64,000 nt of DNA from positions 1-64,000 of the forward strand of contig NZ_CAWUGZ010000130.1 in assembly GCF_963921845.1 (NCBI RefSeq), given 5' to 3'. The notes under the pieces are model-generated. The model ran no database searches, had not been told where the DNA came from, and was given only the letters and a program-made list of their open reading frames with translations. A program made the translations under genes and the position numbers. Below, piece by piece: positions 1-8,231 of the stretch. The stretch comes from Commensalibacter sp963921845. Lineage in GTDB: Bacteria; Pseudomonadota; Alphaproteobacteria; Acetobacterales; Acetobacteraceae. Positions within the stretch are counted from its first letter, which is position 1. Each line of letters begins with the position of its first letter.

Positions 1-204
1 ATATAATCTTTTTTAAATAAAAATAAACAACTTTAACCAATTCTCTAGTAAAAGTTTATTCAAGCTTTGCTTATCATTCTTTGTGTTTTAATCGGTTAAA
101 ACTTAATTTGATTAAGAAACAAGCGTCTACGTTTTTCTCTATACAAAATACTAAAAAAATATAAACTACTAACAATTTTCATTTTCATATCAAGGATGAG
201 TTCA

Positions 205-1017
205 ATGGTTTCGAAATTTTCTCGTCGAGCACTATTCGTCAGCGCCTTTGTATTTTCATTTTGTTACTTTGGATCATCATTTTCTTATGCCGAAACGATG
301 AAAACACTTAAGGTTGGTGTGGTATCTGGACCAGAAGAAGAACTTGCCATTATTGCCAAAAACATCGCAAAAACTAAAGGGATTGATGTTCAATTGGTTA
401 ATTTTGACGATTATAACTTACCCAACGAAGCCTTGGTAGGTAAAGATATTGACGCCAATGCTTTTCAAACCTTGCAATTTTTAAATGCACAAATCAAAGC
501 GCGTGGATACAAGCTAGCGGTTCTAGGCAAAACATGGATTGAGCCGATGGGTTTTTATTCGAACAAAATTAAAAAAATACAGGATTTACCTAATAACGCT
601 AAAATAGGTGTTCCTAATGATCCTTCTAATCAAGGACGCGCGCTAAACGTACTCGCTAAAAATCATTTAATCGCTTTGAATAAAAATGCACCGGCTCTAC
701 CCAGTCTGGGCGATATTATAGACAATCCTCATCATTTCCAGTTTGTAGAGCTCGATGGATCGCAATTAGCCAGAGCGTTGGATGATTTAACCATGACGGC
801 TATTAACACTAATTATTTACTACCCGCAGGCATTGACCCTAGCAGCGTTCTTATCCAAGAAGGCAAAGAAAATAATCCTTATGCAAACATCCTCGTTGTT
901 CGTCAAGAAGATGCCCATCTTCCCGAAATGAAATTGCTTGTAGAAAGTTTTCAATCCGATGCAGTAAAAAAAGCAATGACGGATAAATTCAAAGGTGCTA
1001 TTTTGCCGGCCTGGTGA
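205..1017 (+). CDS. metQ: Methionine ABC transporter substrate-binding protein MetQ (NlpA family)
   Basis: Periplasmic D-/L-methionine-binding component of the MetNIQ importer. Residues 1-29 form a signal peptide (basic start, hydrophobic core, cleavage after SYA); the mature part has the NlpA-family fold with the typical KVGVV start and an NDPSNQGRAL segment. There is no lipobox cysteine before the cleavage site, so this looks like a soluble periplasmic protein and not the lipoprotein of E. coli. I chose the ATG at 205 because the Shine-Dalgarno AAGGA at 192-196 lies 8 nt before it; the ATG at 196 would overlap that site. First gene of metQ-metN-metI. I see no recognisable SAM riboswitch in the 204 bases upstream. 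Confidence 0.93.
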   Translation: MVSKFSRRALFVSAFVFSFCYFGSSFSYAETMKTLKVGVVSGPEEELAIIAKNIAKTKGIDVQLVNFDDYNLPNEALVGKDIDANAFQTLQFLNAQIKARGYKLAVLGKTWIEPMGFYSNKIKKIQDLPNNAKIGVPNDPSNQGRALNVLAKNHLIALNKNAPALPSLGDIIDNPHHFQFVELDGSQLARALDDLTMTAINTNYLLPAGIDPSSVLIQEGKENNPYANILVVRQEDAHLPEMKLLVESFQSDAVKKAMTDKFKGAILPAW

Positions 1018-1054
1018 TTAACCAAAGGTATTTCCAAGGAAAATTATTATCATT

Positions 1055-2119
1055 ATGCGTCCATACACTTCTGCGGTCAAAGAACCTTCCGACCTACCTG
1101 TCGTTGAATTTGAAGAAGTTTATCGAAATTTTAGCGGTCATGTTGCGTTGTCAAACCTTTCTTTCCATGTAAAAAAAGGCGAGATCATGGGCATCATTGG
1201 CCACTCAGGCGCAGGAAAAACCACACTTTTGCGATGTTTGGCAGGTTTAGAAAAACCTGATTCTGGTAAAGTAAAAATCGAAGGGAACGATATTGCCAGT
1301 TTACCTCGCAACGAGCTTTTGCCTTTAAGACAACGGATTGGTTTAATTTTTCAGCACTTTAATTTAATCAGCTCGAAAACCATTATTGATAACATTGCCT
1401 TACCCTTGAAAATATCTGGTGTTTATAAAAGAAAAAGACTTGCAAGGGCCCAAGAACTTCTTGAACTGGTCGGGTTGCCAGACAAAGCATACGCTTATCC
1501 TGCACAACTTTCAGGGGGACAAAAGCAACGCGTAGGTATTGCACGTGCTTTGGCTGCAAATCCTGCGTTGTTGTTATGCGATGAAGCAACGTCTGCGCTT
1601 GATCCCGAAACCACACGTTCAATCGTAGATTTGCTTATTAAAATTAATAAGCAATTTAATTTGACTATTGTGCTTATTACCCATGAAATGAGTGTAATTC
1701 GACTTTTGGCGGATCGGGTGATTGTTCTTCAAAAAGGTAAAATTATTGAAGAGGGACCTGTAACGCAAATTTTTGCTAAACCCAAAAGCGAGGTTACTAA
1801 GCAACTCCTAAGCGAAGAACAGCCCACGTTGCCAGCCACTATTCTTAATCATATTCATCAAAAAGCCGAGCCAAATGATTACGCCATTATCCATGTCACC
1901 ATGTTAGGGGACGTTATTCGTGAACCTCTTATTGCCAATATACAAAAAGAATTTTCCATTTCTGTTATTTTACTGGAAGGCAGAATTTCGCATATAAGGG
2001 AAACCCCCATTGGAACCATGTTCCTAGCGGTGTCGGCCCATCATCATACACAAGCTATGAAAGCTTTTATTGCCTTAGGTGTCGAAACCGTCGAAAGTTT
2101 AGGTTATGTTTCTCTCTAA
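1055..2119 (+). CDS. metN: Methionine ABC transporter ATP-binding protein MetN
   Basis: ATPase of the methionine importer, working on the inner face of the membrane with MetI. Walker A GHSGAGKT at residues 49-56, signature LSGGQ at 152-156, Walker B ALLLCDE at 171-177 and a switch histidine in LITHE. Beyond about residue 265 there is a NIL domain, the C-terminal ACT-like domain that binds methionine and inhibits transport when the cell is replete. That domain and the metQ/metI neighbours separate it from generic amino-acid ATPases. The 354-residue length is normal for MetN with NIL. It starts 37 bp after metQ and its end overlaps metI by 14 bp. Confidence 0.96.
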   Translation: MRPYTSAVKEPSDLPVVEFEEVYRNFSGHVALSNLSFHVKKGEIMGIIGHSGAGKTTLLRCLAGLEKPDSGKVKIEGNDIASLPRNELLPLRQRIGLIFQHFNLISSKTIIDNIALPLKISGVYKRKRLARAQELLELVGLPDKAYAYPAQLSGGQKQRVGIARALAANPALLLCDEATSALDPETTRSIVDLLIKINKQFNLTIVLITHEMSVIRLLADRVIVLQKGKIIEEGPVTQIFAKPKSEVTKQLLSEEQPTLPATILNHIHQKAEPNDYAIIHVTMLGDVIREPLIANIQKEFSISVILLEGRISHIRETPIGTMFLAVSAHHHTQAMKAFIALGVETVESLGYVSL

Positions 2120-2813
2120 TATAAATCATCTCAATGCCACCCTCAGTCAAATCACGAACATCTCACCTTATCAACTGGATCAGCTTTATTGCTCTACGTG
2201 GCAAACGATTGAAATGACTGTGGCGTGTGGTATAGTCACACTACTAGGCGGATTACCCATTGCTTTATTTATTGTATTGACTTCGCCTGATGGATTATGT
2301 CCCGCACCGTTGATCAATCGATTTGTAAGTGTCATCATTAACATTTTTCGTTCTGTACCATTCATTATTCTCTTGGTGGCTTTAATCCCTGTAACACGAT
2401 TTTTAGTTGGTTCTGCAATCGGAACCGAGGCAGCAATCGTTCCTTTGTCCATTGCAACTATACCGTATTTTACTCGTATTGCAGAAGTATCGCTGCGTGA
2501 AGTTGATCAAGGTTTAATTGAGGCTGTAAAAGCTATGGGGGGAGGACGTTTAACAATTATTAAAGAAGTATTACTGCCCGAGGCATTGCCTGGTCTCATT
2601 TCAGGATTTACGGTCACAATTATTCTTATCATAGGAATTTCTGCTATGGCAGGGACCATTGGTGCAGGGGGATTAGGGCATTATGCCATACAATATGGTT
2701 ATCAACAGTTTCGATCTGATATTATGACGATTGTTATTGTCTTATTAGTCATTATGATTTCTGCCATTCAATGGTGTGGTGACACGTTGTCAAAACGTTT
2801 CAACCATCGTTAA
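2106..2813 (+). CDS. metI: Methionine ABC transporter permease MetI
   Basis: Membrane permease of MetNIQ. About five transmembrane segments; the cytoplasmic coupling loop EAVKAMGGGRLTIIKEVLLP (residues 139-158) is the EAA motif that docks on MetN. The start ATG lies inside the end of metN (14-bp overlap), so translation is probably coupled. The length of 235 residues is slightly above the 217 of E. coli, from a longer N-terminus. It is the last gene of the operon; I see no strong terminator in the 88 bp before the next gene. Confidence 0.95.
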   Translation: MFLSNINHLNATLSQITNISPYQLDQLYCSTWQTIEMTVACGIVTLLGGLPIALFIVLTSPDGLCPAPLINRFVSVIINIFRSVPFIILLVALIPVTRFLVGSAIGTEAAIVPLSIATIPYFTRIAEVSLREVDQGLIEAVKAMGGGRLTIIKEVLLPEALPGLISGFTVTIILIIGISAMAGTIGAGGLGHYAIQYGYQQFRSDIMTIVIVLLVIMISAIQWCGDTLSKRFNHR

Positions 2814-2877
2814 TAAAATGCGTCCCCTATAACCAAAAATTGCCTTCTTGATTAAATAAAAAATCATCTTCATACTA

Positions 2878-2889
2878 TACCCTAGGGTA
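2878..2889. promoter_or_regulatory. 12-bp perfect palindrome before the small secreted-protein gene
   Basis: TACCCTAGGGTA is a perfect palindrome ending 12 nt before the ATG at 2902 and abutting the ribosome-binding site AGAGGA (2889-2894). It could be an operator, or a short hairpin next to the ribosome-binding site. Role unproven. Confidence 0.3.
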
Positions 2890-2901
2890 GAGGATAAAAA
2901 A

Positions 2902-3309
2902 ATGAATCAATATAAACTAAGCTTATACAGCTTATGTGCACTGGCACCTTTTTTATTTGTGCACGTTTGTGCGCAAAATGTCGTAGACAATTCAAATAAT
3001 TCTACAACGCTATCGTCCGGTTTTCAAAACCCATCAACACAGTTTCAACCCACACAACCCGCCCAGGGAAATGGCGAAAGCATTACCGTACGAGGTCACC
3101 GAACTCCCCCACCCGGGTATACGTATGCTCCCTCTATGAACCTAAACAAAGGGCCAGATCCAGATCACCAAAGAGGGTTATCCGAGAGCAAAGATCCTGT
3201 CAGTGGTGCTAATCTTTCGAGATACGGAACCGCTTATAGAGAGAGCGGCCCGCTAGGAAGTGGTCAAGTAGGGGATTCAACAGGTAACAGTTGGCTGACC
3301 CCTAGGTAA
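2902..3309 (+). CDS. Small secreted protein of unknown function
   Basis: I do not recognise a family. The 135-residue product has a signal peptide (hydrophobic core ALAPFLFVHV, probable cleavage after HVCA or just beyond) and a mature part rich in Asn, Ser, Gly, Pro and Gln, with a Pro-rich stretch RTPPPGYTYAP near the middle and no predicted membrane segment, so it is probably periplasmic or surface-exposed and largely disordered. Good ribosome-binding site AGAGGA 7 nt before the ATG. It stands alone between metI and the convergent gor gene, ending 7 bp from the gor stop codon. The 88-bp gap after metI suggests its own promoter. Confidence 0.75.
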   Translation: MNQYKLSLYSLCALAPFLFVHVCAQNVVDNSNNSTTLSSGFQNPSTQFQPTQPAQGNGESITVRGHRTPPPGYTYAPSMNLNKGPDPDHQRGLSESKDPVSGANLSRYGTAYRESGPLGSGQVGDSTGNSWLTPR

Positions 3310-3316
3310 TTTCCCC

Positions 3317-4714
3317 TTAAACTTTTTTAGCTACTCTGGTGATTTGTCTTAGACTAACCAATTCCTCTGCCGATGAGGGATGAATACCAATGGTTTGGTC
3401 AAAACCATATTTCGTTAAACCAGCCGCTATAGCAACCGCAAAACCTTGCATCATTTCTGGAGCGTCTATTCCCATTATATGCAAACCAATCACTTTTTGC
3501 GTTTTCTTATCTACAATCATTTTAATAAATGTTTTAAACTTAGATGAACTAAACGCGAAACGCATCGGTGTAAATTGAGTTTGATAAATTTCAATTTCGC
3601 CTTCTTTTACTGCCTCTTCTTCGGTAAGGCCCGTGCTGGATAAAGGAGGATAGAAAAACACCGCTTTTGGTGTCATGGCATACGCATTATGCCTTTGGGA
3701 ACCCGCAAATAAACGTTCAGCCAACGCATGTCCTTGAGCAATAGCAACAGGAGTAAGATTAATTTTATCAATTACATCGCCAATTGCGTAAATATGAGGA
3801 ACATTGGTTTCAAATTCGTTATTGACAAAAATTTGACCTTTTGAAGAAAGATTCACACCAACAGTTGAAAGGTTTAACCCCTTACTGTTAGGATGTCTGC
3901 CCGTGGCAAAAAAAACACAATCTGTTTCGATTTTTTTACCATTATCAAGGTGCACTATATATTTATCTGCTCGTTTTAACACGTTAAGGGGTTTACACTC
4001 GTTGTGTTGCGTAATGCCTCTTTGAGTGATGCCATCGTACAATGCTTGCCTTAAATCTTCGTCAAATCCACGCAGCGGTAATTTTTGTCGATAGACTAAA
4101 TCGACGGTAGAACCTAACCCTTTAAAAATACCTGAAAATTCAATACCAATATAGCCAGCTCCGACAATAAGAACGCGTTTGGGACGCTCAGAAAGGTAAA
4201 AAGCTTGATCGGACGTAATGCCTAACGTGTTGCCTTCAATATCAGGTAAAGTGGGTAAGGAACCCGTTGCAATCACAATCCTTTCGGAAGAAACGCATTT
4301 TGTTTCAAAATACTCAGGAGAAAGTGAACTTTTACAAATTTGAAGCGTATGTGGATCTTTGAAAGAGGCGGAGCCTGTGTAAATATGTACGCCTGCTTTA
4401 CGAAGCGTCGAAAGGTAAACTTGATTTAAACGCTCTACTTCATTATTTTTTGCTTCAATAAGCGCTTTCCAATGGTGTTCGCCTCTTTGATTAGACCAGC
4501 CAAACCCTTGACTAAGTTTTGCCTCATCGCCGAAACCACTTGCCATCATCATCAATTTTTTGGGAACACAGCCAATATTTACGCATGTTCCTCCCCAATG
4601 CTGTTTTTCAACAATAGCAACTTTGGCCCCCTGTTCAGCCGCTATTCGCGCACAACGGACGCCCCCTGAACCTGCACCAATCACTAGCAAATCATAATCA
4701 TAAACCATGTTCAT
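3317..4714 (-). CDS. gor: Glutathione-disulfide reductase
   Basis: FAD flavoenzyme that reduces glutathione disulfide with NADPH in the cytoplasm. Residues 9-30 hold the FAD-binding GxGSGG fold, the redox-active pair is C44/C49 in GGTCVNIGCVPKK, a second Rossmann motif VGAGYIGIEF binds NADPH, and the C-terminal dimerisation domain carries the catalytic HPSSAEE histidine. GCVPKK and the HPSSAEE ending distinguish it from dihydrolipoamide dehydrogenase. The start overlaps the fpr stop by one base (TAATG) with GGAG five nt ahead, so fpr and gor form one transcription unit devoted to NADPH-linked redox balance. Confidence 0.93.
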   Translation of the reverse strand: MNMVYDYDLLVIGAGSGGVRCARIAAEQGAKVAIVEKQHWGGTCVNIGCVPKKLMMMASGFGDEAKLSQGFGWSNQRGEHHWKALIEAKNNEVERLNQVYLSTLRKAGVHIYTGSASFKDPHTLQICKSSLSPEYFETKCVSSERIVIATGSLPTLPDIEGNTLGITSDQAFYLSERPKRVLIVGAGYIGIEFSGIFKGLGSTVDLVYRQKLPLRGFDEDLRQALYDGITQRGITQHNECKPLNVLKRADKYIVHLDNGKKIETDCVFFATGRHPNSKGLNLSTVGVNLSSKGQIFVNNEFETNVPHIYAIGDVIDKINLTPVAIAQGHALAERLFAGSQRHNAYAMTPKAVFFYPPLSSTGLTEEEAVKEGEIEIYQTQFTPMRFAFSSSKFKTFIKMIVDKKTQKVIGLHIMGIDAPEMMQGFAVAIAAGLTKYGFDQTIGIHPSSAEELVSLRQITRVAKKV

Positions 4715-5544
4715 TATTGCTCCGCAAATGCTTTCTCAATGACAAATGATCCTGGACTGGAGCCACTGCCCTCGATAAAGCCTCGATGCTCTAAAATTGT
4801 TTTGGTATCTTTTAACATTTCAGGTGAGCCACAAATCATTGCCCTATCCAATTCTGGATCCATAACAGGCAAATGTATATCGTTAAATAATTTTTCATTT
4901 TCAATCAACGTCGTGATACGACCTTGAACGGAAAATTTCTCTCTGGTTACAGTAGGATAATAAATCAGCTTATTGGAAACGTCTTCACCTAACAATTCAT
5001 TTTTGGGAAGTTCCTCAGAAATGTATCGATGATAGGCCAACTCAGGTTTGATGCGAACCGTATGGGTCAGAATTACTTTTTCATAATTTTCATAAACTTC
5101 AGGATCATGAATAAGACTCATAAAGGGGGCTAACCCTGTACCTGTTGAAAAGAAATATAAATTTCTTCCTGGTTTTAAATTGGATAGGACTAGGGTTCCT
5201 GTAGGTTTGCGACCAACCAAAACAATATCCCCTTCTCTCATATGACACAAACGAGAGGTTAAAGGCCCATCGGGTACTTTAATGGATAAAAATTCAAGAT
5301 GCTCTTCATAATTGGCACTGGCAATACTGTAAGCTCGCAAAAGCGGTTTACCATCAACTTCAATGCCGATCATGCAGAATTGGCCATTTTCAAATCTTAA
5401 ACTGGAAGTTCTTGTACAAGTAAATGAAAACAAACGATCCGTCCAATGATGAACCGTTAATACTTTTTCGGCATTAAGATGGCTATATTCTTTGGTTGGT
5501 GGTGTTAGACGATAAGAAGTATCAACGACTACAGGGGCTGACAT
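4714..5544 (-). CDS. fpr: Ferredoxin--NADP+ reductase
   Basis: Flavoenzyme exchanging electrons between NADPH and ferredoxin or flavodoxin, linked in bacteria to oxidative-stress repair and Fe-S assembly. FAD-binding motif RAYSIAS at residues 70-76, an NADP-binding STGTGLAPF segment in the second half, an AMICGSPEM motif, and the C-terminal EKAF shared by bacterial Fpr proteins. The N-terminal 20 or so residues extend beyond the E. coli protein. It is the first gene of the fpr-gor pair and is divergent from the helicase gene across a 269-bp AT-rich region that must contain both promoters. Confidence 0.92.
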   Translation of the reverse strand: MSAPVVVDTSYRLTPPTKEYSHLNAEKVLTVHHWTDRLFSFTCTRTSSLRFENGQFCMIGIEVDGKPLLRAYSIASANYEEHLEFLSIKVPDGPLTSRLCHMREGDIVLVGRKPTGTLVLSNLKPGRNLYFFSTGTGLAPFMSLIHDPEVYENYEKVILTHTVRIKPELAYHRYISEELPKNELLGEDVSNKLIYYPTVTREKFSVQGRITTLIENEKLFNDIHLPVMDPELDRAMICGSPEMLKDTKTILEHRGFIEGSGSSPGSFVIEKAFAEQ

Positions 5545-5691
5545 TATGAATTAGTCTCCTAAAACTTTAAATTTATTCAACAATACTTGCTCAGTGATTA
5601 ATTATGTAACCTATTTATTTAAAAAAACTCTATTATAAATTAAATATAATGATTATATAAGTAACATACCCAAAACCTATAACTATCCAAC

Positions 5692-5787
5692 TATAGAATT
5701 GTCGATCGAACAAAATATATGGGTTGGTCATAGAATATAAACAAAATCAATGCATAGACGTATACAGCGTTTACATTCTATAGAATG
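5692..5787. promoter_or_regulatory. Repeated ATAGAAT motifs and a 14-bp palindrome between fpr and the helicase gene
   Basis: CATTCTATAGAATG (5774-5787) is a perfect 14-bp palindrome 26 nt before the helicase ATG. Its half TATAGAAT recurs at 5692-5699 and as ATAGAAT at 5730-5736. Three copies in the shared upstream region of two divergent genes suggest an operator array for an unknown regulator. Part of each copy also resembles a -10 hexamer, so promoter function is the alternative. Confidence 0.4.
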
Positions 5788-5813
5788 CAGCTTTATACCA
5801 CCTTTGCTTTTTA

Positions 5814-8165
5814 ATGAAACGAATACTTTCACATCTTATGAATCTTTCTCTCGCTGAACACGCTTTGCAACAAGCCAAAATTGAGACCTCTGTTACCCTA
5901 ACTGCACAAGAGGAAACTCGACTTATCACGTTACTATCCAGAAATTTATCCCCTGAATCCCCTACGATTCAATCTACACAGTTTATTCGTCTGCTTTGCA
6001 CGGTGCGACGAAAACAATGGGCAAAAAGATTAAATGAAATTTCTAAAAAAACGCATAAGCCTTGGATACAATCCGAAGACATTTCGTGGGCAGTTTCTTT
6101 TATCCATCAGCCAGATCCAACGGACGAAATATTATTAAAAAACTTGCAAAAAGCTTTATCGCTCCGTTTTCACAAATTAGGTACCACCCCTCAAACATGT
6201 TACCAAAATTTATATTTTGATTTCATCGATAATAATCCAAATTCTTTATCATTAGAACAGATTAACATTTTATCTCAGGATATTGCTAGAGCCTTTGGGC
6301 TTAAAGAAACAGAGGCATCTCGTTTTATTAATGCAAATCTTTCAGAAGAAAAAAAGCAAAAAGAAAAAGATTATCGTATTCACCAAGCGGCAAAGGATCG
6401 CAAACACGCAGAAATTTTAAAGCAAAAAAAATGGGAAGCTTCTCTTATCACCTTTAAAGAGTTACCGGTTTTGTTGCGTTGTTCTCCCAAAGAAATTTTA
6501 AAGTGGATTGCCGAAAATAAAATACCTGTTGCGCAGCGTATACGAAAAAATGATAAAGATATTTGGAAATTTGATCCGCATCAAATTAAAACGCTACAAC
6601 CTCAGATCAGTCAATGGCGCGAAACAACCTCCTCTAAAAAGAAAACAAACTCATATATTAATCTAGGTGATTTAAAAGTAAAAAATAAAGTGATTGCTAA
6701 CGTTGCAGCAATGGATCGTTATGCCGCCCATTTTATCACAGCCCGAAGTTTAAAAAGACAAATCATACTGGTAACCGGCCCTACAAATAGTGGGAAATCT
6801 TATACAGCCCTTCAAGCCATGTCTGAAAGTGAAAGCGGTATTGCCTTAGCCCCCCTTCGCTTGCTTGCGCATGAATTTAAAGAAGCTTTAGGGGAAAGAG
6901 GTATTCAAGCAACCTTAAAGACAGGAGAAGAACGTATAATTGTTCCAAACAGCCAATTTCTAGCGGCTACTGTTGAGATGTGCCCGTTAACCTCCCCAGT
7001 GGATGTGGCGTTAATTGATGAAGCACAAATGCTTAACGATCCTGATCGTGGTGCAGCATGGACCGCTGCCATTATGGGCGTTCCTGCTAGAAAAGTTTTC
7101 GTTTTAGGGTCTCCCGACTGTGTACCGATGGTAAAAAATATTGCTAAACTTTGCGAAGATCCCTGCGAAGAAATAGTTTTAAATCGTAAAAGTAAATTAC
7201 AAACCGCTAGCTCTCCCATTCCTTTATCAAAATTACACGCTGGGGATGCTCTTATTGCCTTTTCCAGAAGAGACGTCCTCGATTTACGTGCTCTTTTACA
7301 CCAAAAAGGACGCAAAGTCGCGGTTATTTATGGTGCCTTAAGCCCAGAAGTCCGACGCGCCGAAGCAAAACGCTTTAACGATGGCGAGGCTGAAATTCTT
7401 GTGGCAACCGATGCCATTGGTATGGGGCTTAACCTGTCGATAAAAAAAGTAATTTTTAGTACTTTATTTAAATTTGATGGTACACAACAAAGAGCTTTGA
7501 CTGCTCAAGAAATTAAACAAATTGGTGGACGAGCAGGTCGTTACGGCATACACGAAACAGGCACCGTAGGGTTACTGGCTGGTGCGGGCGATCCTAGTAT
7601 TCTTCACAAACAACTTAACGCACCAGCTGAAAAACAAGACGACTTACGTCCTTTGGTACAACCCGATATTGATATTGTAGAAGCCATCGCCAGTGAAATA
7701 GACTCTGACAGCCTTTATGGTGTGTTGACCCGTTTAAAACGTGCTGTGCTAAGAAATGATGATCCAAATTATAGACTTGCCAAAATGAATGAAACGTTTG
7801 CCATAGCCTCTGCCTTAGAAGGGGTACAAGGATTAAGCTTAAGAGATCGCTGGACCTATTCCGTCTGTCCTGTTGATGACCGAGATAACGGCATACAACG
7901 TATCGTTCGTTGGGCGGCGGATCATGCGGCCGGTAAAACAATAAACGCTCTCAATCCTGGGAGGTTACCGCAACCCAGCAAAGCCTCAAGACAAGAGCTT
8001 GAACGTGCAGAAAAAAGACATAAACGTTTAATTGCTTGGAGATGGCTCTCGTTAAGATTTCCAGAGGTATATCCTGATCTTAAAGCAGCAGAAGAGGCAA
8101 CTCGAAAACTTAACGAATGGATAGAGGCTGTATTAAAAGAACAACGCCGTAAAGTCGAATTGTAA
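5814..8165 (+). CDS. Suv3-like DExH-box RNA helicase
   Basis: Superfamily 2 ATP-dependent helicase related to mitochondrial Suv3, a family widespread in alphaproteobacteria and presumed to act in RNA turnover. Walker A GPTNSGKS starts near residue 322, motif II is DEAQ near 402, then the helicase C domain with ATDAIGMGLNL and motif VI QIGGRAGRYG near 570. The N-terminal 290 residues are not helicase: a charged coiled-coil-like stretch (about 175-205) and then a segment (about 213-258) resembling an excisionase/MerR-type helix-turn-helix. Lys/Arg-rich C-terminus. No Shine-Dalgarno precedes the ATG at 5814; a second in-frame ATG lies at 5838. Confidence 0.88.
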   Translation: MKRILSHLMNLSLAEHALQQAKIETSVTLTAQEETRLITLLSRNLSPESPTIQSTQFIRLLCTVRRKQWAKRLNEISKKTHKPWIQSEDISWAVSFIHQPDPTDEILLKNLQKALSLRFHKLGTTPQTCYQNLYFDFIDNNPNSLSLEQINILSQDIARAFGLKETEASRFINANLSEEKKQKEKDYRIHQAAKDRKHAEILKQKKWEASLITFKELPVLLRCSPKEILKWIAENKIPVAQRIRKNDKDIWKFDPHQIKTLQPQISQWRETTSSKKKTNSYINLGDLKVKNKVIANVAAMDRYAAHFITARSLKRQIILVTGPTNSGKSYTALQAMSESESGIALAPLRLLAHEFKEALGERGIQATLKTGEERIIVPNSQFLAATVEMCPLTSPVDVALIDEAQMLNDPDRGAAWTAAIMGVPARKVFVLGSPDCVPMVKNIAKLCEDPCEEIVLNRKSKLQTASSPIPLSKLHAGDALIAFSRRDVLDLRALLHQKGRKVAVIYGALSPEVRRAEAKRFNDGEAEILVATDAIGMGLNLSIKKVIFSTLFKFDGTQQRALTAQEIKQIGGRAGRYGIHETGTVGLLAGAGDPSILHKQLNAPAEKQDDLRPLVQPDIDIVEAIASEIDSDSLYGVLTRLKRAVLRNDDPNYRLAKMNETFAIASALEGVQGLSLRDRWTYSVCPVDDRDNGIQRIVRWAADHAAGKTINALNPGRLPQPSKASRQELERAEKRHKRLIAWRWLSLRFPEVYPDLKAAEEATRKLNEWIEAVLKEQRRKVEL

Positions 8166-8231
8166 AACGTATCTTAAATACTCTTAACCCGTTTAGTATT
8201 ATAATCTTATAAATACGCGTTTGAACAAACA

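Noticed and set aside
1..204. Possible SAM-responsive riboswitch before metQ
   Set aside because: I could not find the conserved core of any SAM riboswitch class in this stretch.
8166..8231. AATACT/AGTATT hairpin between the helicase and hydroxylase genes
   Set aside because: Only 6 bp, all but one pair per arm A/T, 12-nt loop and no T-tail; too weak to call a terminator.
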